From Filosporella fistucella (taxonomy: Eukaryota; Ascomycota; Leotiomycetes; Helotiales), in contig JAQJZZ010000002.1 of NCBI GenBank assembly GCA_030077755.1, positions 806,001 to 870,000 on the forward strand: a stretch of 64,000 bases of DNA, read 5' to 3'. A program made the translations under genes and the position numbers. The stretch's first letter is position 1, and the number at the start of each line of letters is the position of its first letter. Shown here in pieces: positions 56,177-64,000 of this stretch. Under the pieces are notes generated by a model. That model was not told the DNA's origin, searched no databases, and saw only the letters and a program-made list of their open reading frames with translations.

Positions 56177-57204
56177 GGTTGCAAAGGCTTTATTGTGATA
56201 CGCTTTTGCATATGTAGTCAGATAAGTCTGATGGTGGAGAACCGGATTTGGAGGATATTGAGGCTTAAATACGAAGTTCTCCGCAAATAATTCTTGTCAT
56301 TTAGAGTCAAATACCAATTTATACTGACTAACAAACACAGCGTTGATGTATGAATCATGTTTGTGCTGACTCAGAGGGCGGGGTCTTGTCGCGCAAATTT
56401 GTTGGCAAAAGTTTGTATTCATCCGAAACTTGGATTTCAGAGATTGACGCGAAAGTCTGAATCCATATCCACATATTCTGTTGGTCAAGACTATCTCTAA
56501 TTCTCCCTGTGGCAAAGCTTTATCTATCCTTGAGCTTCTTATCCCGCCCCCTATTCTTTCGCTTAGTTCTTTGTAACACTAACGAGGTGACGCTTGAAGA
56601 AATTGATCTCCGTGGAAGGTTCTGAAAGGAAACCTTCCGCATCTGTTATGCTTCAAGCCCGGGTTTTCAAAAAGCAAGTTCTCTGTTAAATCACGGGCAA
56701 TTGAATGAATTTTGATTTAAAATTCCAATAAAGTGTGAGACTAAGACGATTCGAGCGATGGATATGGGACATTATTTCTATAAATTATACTTGTAGCAGA
56801 TTGAAAAGCTTCATATCTTAAGTCTAGTATTTGAAAGTTTACACGCATACAATTATTGGAATATTTTCTTCATCAGTCTAGAATATTACTTGACAAGCCA
56901 GTTTCAATTCAACCTTAATACTGCATGAAATACAAACACTTTGGAGATAAGGGATGGATGGTGCTTAGACTGAAGAAATGCAACGTGCTTCTACTCAACT
57001 CCCATAGCGTAAAGAGGTGCCCGAGGATATTTGCTTACCTTCCTTCGCGAACAACCATGACATATGGGTGCTAAGTACACACGCAACCTTCGACAAAGAC
57101 AATCCTGAAATACCAATTTACATCTTGTGAGCTACTTTCCGACCCTGGAAGAGGATACAACCCTTTTCCATCCCTCAAATGGAAGGATTCAGGAGTTTGA
57201 CATA
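56177..57204. other. Intergenic between RBR loci 3 and 4
   Basis: About 1 kb, AT-rich from 56700; no gene recognised. Confidence 0.45.
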
Positions 57205-58572
57205 TCAATATCTGCAATGGTTGCAGACTCTGATTCCACAATCCCAACACTCCCACAAGTAGACCCTAAGATAATCACCGCAATCTCCACAAATGCCACC
57301 ATCGGTCCTACGGAATTGCCCATGGAAACATTCTCCCTGGTTTCTAAGTTGTGCCAAAACGCCTTCAACTTGAACGTTATTTTGAGCCGCGATATTGTTG
57401 GCTCGTGCAAGCAAGAGATCTTCGGACCATCGTGGGCATGCACAGATTTTCCACTTTTCGCCGCATACATAGCAGAATTCAGAGCCGCAGACACACCTGT
57501 TAATGTTAAGTTGAGGCAATTAGAGACAGGAGGTATCAACTTACGTGATGTGATAGCAACCAATACCCAACTCAACGCCAGTTTGACATGTGCCGCATCG
57601 ACGTCCTCCAATGTCTGCCAAAGCCTGCACTGCAAGTCGCAAATTTTCATCCTCTGGACAGTCACCTCCATGTTCCAGTTTCTTACAGAACGTGCAAGTA
57701 TTGGTACCGCATTCGATGCAACTAATTTCATTGCCGACGATCGGATTTGGAGAGATGAAAGTGCAGCAATTTGGGTTGGCACAATAAGTACGATCCTTGG
57801 TGTCCCACTCAATCTTCTTTTTCTCAAAGGCTTTGATGATTTCGGGGTTCATAAATAGTCGAACGTTTTTCTCCTGGTGGAGAATTGGACCGCAGCATTG
57901 AGGTGGATAGAGATCTTCGTGTTCAATCGCCATGGTAAACATGACCTCCAAACATGCTCTGCAGGAATGATGACCGCAGTCTAGTCGAGCAAGATCGTAG
58001 AGTACAAATTCGTCAGCACATATGACACACTCATGGCGCTCAATGTTGGCAACTTGACGACGTGCAGCCGAAGTTGAAGATTCGGCCTCGGTTTCCGCAG
58101 CATCTTCTTCATATCTGACCGAAGCCGTACTTAAATAAAGATCCTCAGGAAGAGGTTGGATGAACTCTTCCTCAAGATCATCAGCAGGTCCTGCCACAAT
58201 TTGGGGAGCAGCTGAAGCTCGTCGTTCGGCCCGTGCAGGGGTACCCTCGATTCCGACTGCAACTTGATGGTCACTTGCAGCTTGTCTCTCCTGGGTTGCG
58301 GATTCGGCAAGGAGTGGAGCATCAGAGAGAACGGCCCGAGCAATACTTCGACTCATTTTGCGATCCGAAATGACCGTAAAAGCTCGCTCCAATTCAGCCT
58401 TCTCAAGAAGATACGCAGTTTCGACATCCGTCGCGACCCCTTCTCGGTATTTGCCCCTCGCCCTGTAAGTATGGAGTAGGTCGTTGATGTCATCCAACTG
58501 GAGCTGAACGAGTAAGATTGCGGTGTCATCGTCCATGCCAGCAAACTCATCAGATACTATTCCCGTGGCCAT
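57205..58572 (-). CDS. RBR E3 ubiquitin ligase, locus 4, intact
   Basis: Exons 58572-57545 and 57496-57205 with a 48-nt intron (GTAAGT/TTAACAG) give 439 residues. The helical N-terminus (DDDTAILLVQLQLDDINDLL) is shared with locus 1. RING1 starts near residue 180 (CVICADEF; LDCGHHSCRACL; PPQCC). The IBR has CANPNCCTF and CIECGTNTCTFC, then HGGDC. RING2 ligands are C326 and C329, the catalytic Cys is 339 with His 341 (GIGCYHIT), and CVCGSEFCYVCG follows the intron. The C-terminal domain is C-x-H-x10-C-x2-C-x10-C-x2-C-x4-C-x2-C. RBR ligases take ubiquitin from an E2 onto the RING2 Cys before transfer. An upstream exon at 58827-58665 (donor GTGAGT, acceptor GGCTAG at 58605) could extend it to 504 residues. 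Confidence 0.92.
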
Positions 58573-58664
58573 GGCGAAGGAGGATGGGCGTAAACTCTGA
58601 TGACCTAGCCAAATGATCTCCAATCAGTTGAGTTCAACATTTCTCAACGTATCCAGGAACTCAC

Positions 58665-58827
58665 CAAAGCGAAGTTTCAAAGCAGACTTTTCACTTGCTA
58701 TTTGAGCGAACAGCAAAGCCTGAACGAGAAGATCGAGTGTAGTGTGATGATCTGAGTAGGCTACAACCCTTGTATAATGGTTTAATGTTGAGACCCGCGA
58801 TGGTGTCGAGAATTCATGTTCAAACAA
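58665..58827 (-). CDS. Possible alternative 5' exon of RBR locus 4
   Basis: From the ATG at 58827 to a GTGAGT donor at 58664. Splicing to 58604 removes 60 nt and joins in frame with the locus 4 coding sequence (RFG to HQSLRPSS). It encodes a helix-rich segment (HHTTLDLLVQALLFAQIASE). No independent family signature, so transcript evidence would decide. Confidence 0.35.
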
Positions 58828-59465
58828 GGTCAGAGGAGGTGGTTATTTACTGCGGCTCTACGCGCCTTGTCGTGGAAATCGTGCCACGTGAATATATTTA
58901 GCTTTGATATGTTTGCACAAGAAAACTGTTTGGATGAATTGCCTAGTATGGCTCTCGAGGGACGATCTTTGCGATGAGTTATCAAGTCTGACATTTAGAA
59001 GTTGAAATTGAGGTCAAGGTTAACATCATGTCTACAAACCAGATTCACTCCTTACGTTCTGAATTCTCACACAAAACAGAGAAATCGTGGAGGTTGGTTT
59101 AAACGCCAAATATTTGAGAATAGTGTTCATTCTGTTCCCTGCTTCTCGTCACTATCTACACCTTCCATGAGGCCTCCCAAGGATATCCAGGATATCTTAG
59201 TGCCCCAGTCGTCGCTATTTGCCATCCACAAACCCCTTCTTTCTACACTGAAATTACCTATGCACCCTCTCACCGACCAGTATGTGCTCTCAGATGGGTC
59301 CAATACTGTCTCCAGAAGGAATAGGTATCAATGAGAGAGCGATCAGAAATATTGGTATTGTAAAGACCTGGCCCCATGGCATCCATATGTTTCTCAAAAT
59401 CCTCGTCCACAGACTTCTTATTTTTGATCATCTGTTCACCAGTCGTCCGCAGGTGGTGCTTTATC
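58828..59465. other. Intergenic between RBR loci 4 and 5
   Basis: About 640 bp; short frames only. Confidence 0.4.
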
Positions 59466-60789
59466 TTAAACCTCATCTTCTATTGAAATGCAACGGCCAC
59501 ACCGCCTTGCCCCACAAGCATAGCACTGATAGATGTTCTTATGTAATGTAACCCAGCAAGCTTCGCACCTGAAGGTTCCCTCTACCCTGACAGATCCATT
59601 AGGGTTTTGATGTTGGCATTGTCGCTTCCGTGCCTCGCGATTGTCGTCATTATATTTTTCCAGTCTTTCGAAACGAAAGTCGGACAATTGGTTTGGTTTT
59701 GGGTGAGTAATTGGGTAGCGGGTTTTGAGATCTGTGGTGACGCCAGGCTCAGGGAATTGAGGGCAGTCACAATCTTTCCAAGTTGCCTGACAGAGATAGC
59801 AGAAAGACTCGCCACAGATACAACTATGATTGTCAGAGCTATTAGCAATTAGAGAATTGAACGATACTCACGCAATGTGGTAGCAGCCAGCTTCCAGTTC
59901 AATGACTCTCTGACACATAGGGCACTCCTGTAATCCTTCTCTGGCGAAGAGTGACTTGAAGAGCTCATCGTTCTTGTCTCCAGTAGGACAGTCTTCAGGC
60001 TTGGTTCCGTAGTGATAGTCAAGCTTGCACATGGTACATGTCCTATTCTTGCAGACCCAACACCATTGATAAAGACCTGGTTTGTCTTCAGGAAACAAGA
60101 AGAGACCACAATCGGGATTGGCACAGTAGATACGGTTCTTTGTACCATACTCAATCTTCTTTCCTTCGTAATCAAATTCCATGTTACCGATCAAGAAGTG
60201 TCGAACAGTGGCGGGGTCAATTGGATGTGGTTGGCAACATCGTGCTGGAAAGTCTGCCTCACTTACCAATGCACGGCTGAAGAGAATTTGAATACAATCT
60301 CTGCAAGTATAATGTTGGCAAGGAAGACGAACAGTATCAACTTCGATGATGCCTTCAAGACATATATGGCATCGTTGTGTGGGGTCTTGAGAGTGTTCCT
60401 CGGGAATTTTGGTTTGTTCTGATACGGTACTACGGGAGGGAATTGGTGACACGGTTTGCGGTGCCAATGTATCTGAATTCATTAGCAATTCTATAATCCT
60501 AAGCAGCAAGACCTTTCCACCAGATTTACTTACTTTGCACAGACGAGATTGAGCTTTCAACTGAACCTTCTTCAGATTCCTCACGGTCCGAAATTTGTAA
60601 CTTGCCGGTAAGAAGAGCATGCTTTCTTCTGAGCACGTTCACATTAAGGGGAAGTACAACTTTTGGCGTCGCTCTTCGTTCATGCTTATTATTTTGGATA
60701 TCATTTTGTTGATTGGCTTTGGGTTGGGCATCCTTGTTTGATGGAGCTGGTTTGATACCACATTGTCTGACATGGCTTCGAGATGCCAT
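59466..60789 (-). CDS. RBR E3 ubiquitin ligase, locus 5, intact
   Basis: Three exons: 60789-60534, 60472-59872 and 59823-59466, with introns of 61 nt (GTAAGT/TTCAG) and 48 nt (GTGAGT/CATAG). The product is 404 residues. The N-terminus is short, basic and disordered (MASRSHVRQCGIKPAPSNKD). RING1 begins at C120 (CHICLEG; LPCQHYTCRDCI; PARCC). The IBR reads YCANPDCGLF, then WCWVCKNRTCTMC. RING2 has C269, C272, catalytic C282 and H284 (EAGCYHIA), the same spacing as parkin C418/C421/C431/H433. CICGESFCYLCQ follows the second intron. The C-terminal domain is C-x-H-x14-C-x2-C-x10-C-x2-C-x4-C-x2-C. Frame and splice sites are clean, so it is expected to be an active HECT-like RBR ligase. Partner E2 and substrate are unknown. 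Confidence 0.93.
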
Positions 60790-63700
60790 CTTCGTCTCGA
60801 GGAATATCTGTTTACAATAAGCAAAGCTCAAAATCTCATCAAGTGCAATGATGAAAGCAGACGATGTTAGAAGCAACAAATGAAGAGAAGCGTATGGTGC
60901 AGCAATTGGGGGCCAGACTTACGTCGAATAGTATGTTGGTGAAACCAGTTGTGGAAGGTAAAAGGTATGTAGATCGACAACCTGTTGTTTTCAAAGATTG
61001 TTGCTAGGTTGTTGGCGTCCTGGTGGTGGTAAGTTGTTAAATAAGAAGGCGGATTACCGAACGACAGGAAACCACGGCCTAAGATTAGTTTATCCCAAGA
61101 AATGAATTAATTATTTGTCCTAGATTATTACTAGCAAGAGGATCAAATTTGAATTTTAATATATAAAATTCTATCTTAATTCGTTAGCTCAGTTTGCTTC
61201 TACAAGATATTCCAACTTTAAGATAGTTTTCTGCTTTCTAAGAAGGAACTTCGCACGGAGAGGCAAAACTTGTCCTCGCCATTTTTTCTTCTTCTAGGAA
61301 CTGATCGTAGGAAAGTTCGAGAGGGTAGTAAGATTCCCTTGCAGTTGTGGCATGTACATAGAAATTTCCTATTTCCATGATATACTCTAAGCCATCCAAT
61401 TACCTCAGTCCGTTGTTCTTATCCAAATCATTAACAAATTGGTTATTACATTTAGTTATTCCAAAAATCGTTGCTCGTGTAGAAAAACATAGAGGAATCA
61501 GCAAAGCAAAAACATGACACTGTAGAGATAATAGCACAACCTCACTTACATCCTAATATAGGTGATTTCCACGAGGATTATATACAGATAGCTATGCAAG
61601 TTCGGCCAAGTGATCAAATATAACTTTGTCAGCAAAATTGGCCCCATTTCTTATGATCTTTTAATTAAGTCACCTGAGCGGAAATGTTTTCAACTGATAT
61701 CTTGAACAAATAGTTGTACAGCAACCTCTTCGCTGTTATTCCAGCCATTGTGATTGCTATTCGCATAAGTTTAATCTGGCTGTGTCTAAGCATGCCAAAT
61801 TTGAAGATATAGGGTCAGTTGTGCAGTCTACTTTCTCATGTATATAGTGAAGTTGAGCTTTAATCTTTTGTGGAAATGTAATTTAAATTTGATCACACGG
61901 TCAAGGTGACTTGACTGAAAAACAAGCTTTCAGAAATAACAAGTGTTAACAAAGAATTCAAAATGCAAAATTGAACAGCAAAGAGAAACCAAGACTTTCA
62001 TTACTACGACTTCGCGATTGAGCAGTCTTCTACTTAGGACTATCAAAGGTAAAGAGGAAACACGAAATCGAGAACATTATTTGCACAATGGAAACCCATG
62101 TGAAATCTTAGCATGATTTTCCCTAGACGTTCAAGTATAACAAGGCACGTGAATAAAAATTGTCTGTACCATTTGATGAACATCATCTTTAAATCGAACT
62201 TTTAAGTTGACCTGAAGGCACAAAAGGAGAGTTAACAACCTGAAGGTCAATTTTCTCCAGCGACGAGCGGAATTGATTCAATGCATAAAAGTACTATGCT
62301 AATATAAACCATGTTTTCCACTTCTCTTCCTCTGGCGTAGATGCTCCTAATCATATCGATATGTAACGCTATGAATTGAAAATCGCTCACAAATACTGGG
62401 CGAGGCTTTTTCAACAAGTGTTTGTAGAAATAAGTACCACGAAAAGTCCGTGATCTTGTTCTCTCACATTTTGCATTGAACTCGATCTAGGGCACGAAGA
62501 AATATGCTAAAGATCCTTTAGAGTCGGAAAGATTAACTTTCTCGAGTACGAGGCAAGTCTTACTGATCGAGTCCTCGGAGAACTGTAATGAGAATTCCTC
62601 GGTTTCTCCCTTACTATAGCAGATTCAATACAGGGTCAAATGAAAGAGAGCTGTGAATACAAAGCTATCACAGTCAATCTTCTGATAGATCAAAAGGCTC
62701 TAGATTATCGGCTAAAGTCTTCAATGACATTGCCTTGTCAATCAGTTTTATATCTCTCTCAGAACTTTCTGGCAAGCGACATCCGCAACACACCTCATCT
62801 TCAAATCCAAGTAAGGAATGGCCACTAAGAGGTAAAAGACTACTCTCATCTGATAAACAAATCAAATAAATATATGTGCACTGACTAAGTGAGAAAAACC
62901 TTGCGGAAACATTCCGTCACATGACAACTATCATGTGATCCACCCCCTTTCGAAAACCCATCGAAAACTCATTGAAATTCCAAAACAAAACAACAAATAC
63001 AAGACAAAAGCTCTCGTGCCATTCTTCCCTATTCGTTTTCACCCCTACTATAAAATCCGTCACCAAACCCCTGAAGCCCAAGCTCAAAAAGGGGTCTCAC
63101 CTCAACCCAACCCATCCGAACCCAAGTCAATGTATCCAGATATCTTATTCTCCACTTCTTTCAACCTGGGAATATCCCGATTCTTCTTACCCAACAATGT
63201 GCATACCGGGGTAATCTCCGTTCGCACAAGTAATCCATTCTTCGTTCCGACAACTCAATCCACTTTCTTCTAGAAGCCTTAACTCAACTCCGAGTATTCG
63301 AGACCGGATTCCTCGTCACCCTCGCCACGCCATGTGTCACCACGGGTTCCAGACCTTGTTCCCAGCTTATGAATCCGTATTATGGCTTTGTCTCTTCTTC
63401 TTTCCTTTCTGGAAGACTCAGAAGAAACCTCGGTCCTGAGAATTAAATACGGACAGGCGGTACCTTGGCAGTGAGCCCAACAGACCGAGCCTCAAGCAGT
63501 ATGTCATTCAGCCTCATCATTTAGCAGTCGTTCATCCCATTGCTAGCATGTGAATGGGTTTTATCTCCTAGCTTATGGACCTTTCGGTCCTTTAAGACCT
63601 ACCTCTATCCAATACTACGTGCTCATCATCGGAGTTTAGCCATCTAGACAAAAACCACTCATTCTCATCAAGTAATTAGACCACGGCTCGTTCCATCGCC

Positions 63701-64000
63701 ACATATTTTCTTCATCTCAGCCTCAATTTTTCACACGGCGTAACCCCGGTGTCTTTGCCATCTCATCACCTATTTCCTTCTAGCGAGTGCACTAGAAGCA
63801 GGTCATCCTTCCATTCATCCCACTTCGGCCACCTGTTTCTCATCGAGGGGTGTACCCTTGGCGGACTGAAAGGGGTGGAGGCGACGAGTGGAAAAGGTGG
63901 AGCGGTGTGGTAAGAGAAATCCTTAAGCGTGGAGTTGAGTCTCCGTCTCCGAGAAAGAGAGGATTCGCCAAGTCTGCTCAAGCCTCATAGAGATGGATCT
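60790..64000. other. Gene-poor 3' end of window
   Basis: About 3.2 kb without a recognisable gene. It is AT-rich from 61080 to 62600. The 112-codon frame at 62935-63273 is Pro/Phe/Thr-rich and lacks motifs. The last kilobase is more GC-balanced and pyrimidine-rich, as in a promoter or leader, and a gene may begin beyond the window. Confidence 0.45.

Noticed and set aside
57127..57858. 243-codon plus-strand ORF
   Set aside because: It lies opposite the intact RING2 and C-terminal zinc domain of RBR locus 4 and has no family signature of its own.
62935..63273. 112-codon ORF near the window end
   Set aside because: It has low-complexity pyrimidine-rich DNA, no motif and no convincing start context.
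1..64000. tRNA, rRNA or CRISPR elements
   Set aside because: No cloverleaf with a convincing T-loop, no rRNA signature and no regularly spaced repeats were found on reading both strands.

Overview
This window comes from a filamentous ascomycete (Pezizomycotina; I infer Leotiomycetes, but that rank is a guess). Evidence: many spliceosomal introns of 44-71 nt with GTAAGT/GTATGT-type donors and CTAAC-like branch sites, two Zn2Cys6 transcription factors, a nuclear-encoded mitochondrial processing peptidase and succinate dehydrogenase subunit, and 2EXR-type proteins. No tRNA, rRNA, CRISPR or intact transposon was recognised.

Layout. 1-3 kb: the 3' part of a SAP-domain gene and a zinc-free medium-chain oxidoreductase. 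3-10.8 kb: a long gene-poor stretch with decayed coding traces that I could not identify. 10.9-30 kb: a housekeeping and metabolic block (small hypothetical protein, large disordered protein, GH31 alpha-xylosidase-like enzyme, small coiled-coil protein, Zn2Cys6 regulator beside a DHA2 transporter, lipin/phosphatidate phosphatase, 2EXR protein). 30.5-37.3 kb: a large Fn3/coiled-coil protein and a second Zn2Cys6 regulator. 37.7-41.4 kb: two damaged SAP-domain genes, a 5'-less ORF fragment and a homopolymer-C tract. 42-44.6 kb: divergent SDH4 and beta-MPP genes sharing a 233-bp promoter.

45.1-60.8 kb is the most unusual part. Five RING-IBR-RING (RBR) E3 ubiquitin ligase loci lie on the minus strand, with a cytochrome P450 and a 2EXR pseudogene between the first and second. 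Two RBR genes are intact, two each have an in-frame stop (one also a frameshift), and one is heavily decayed. All five share an intron two codons after the catalytic Cys-x-His. Four share a C-terminal domain with eight putative zinc ligands, C-x-H-x(10-14)-C-x2-C-x(9-10)-C-x2-C-x4-C-x2-C. The family looks like tandem duplication followed by divergence and decay. Several stops are one C-to-T change away from Gln or Arg codons, which fits repeat-induced point mutation or ordinary decay. The metabolic and mitochondrial genes in the same window are open throughout, so general poor sequence quality is an unlikely explanation. Genes from 60.8 kb to the end: none recognised.
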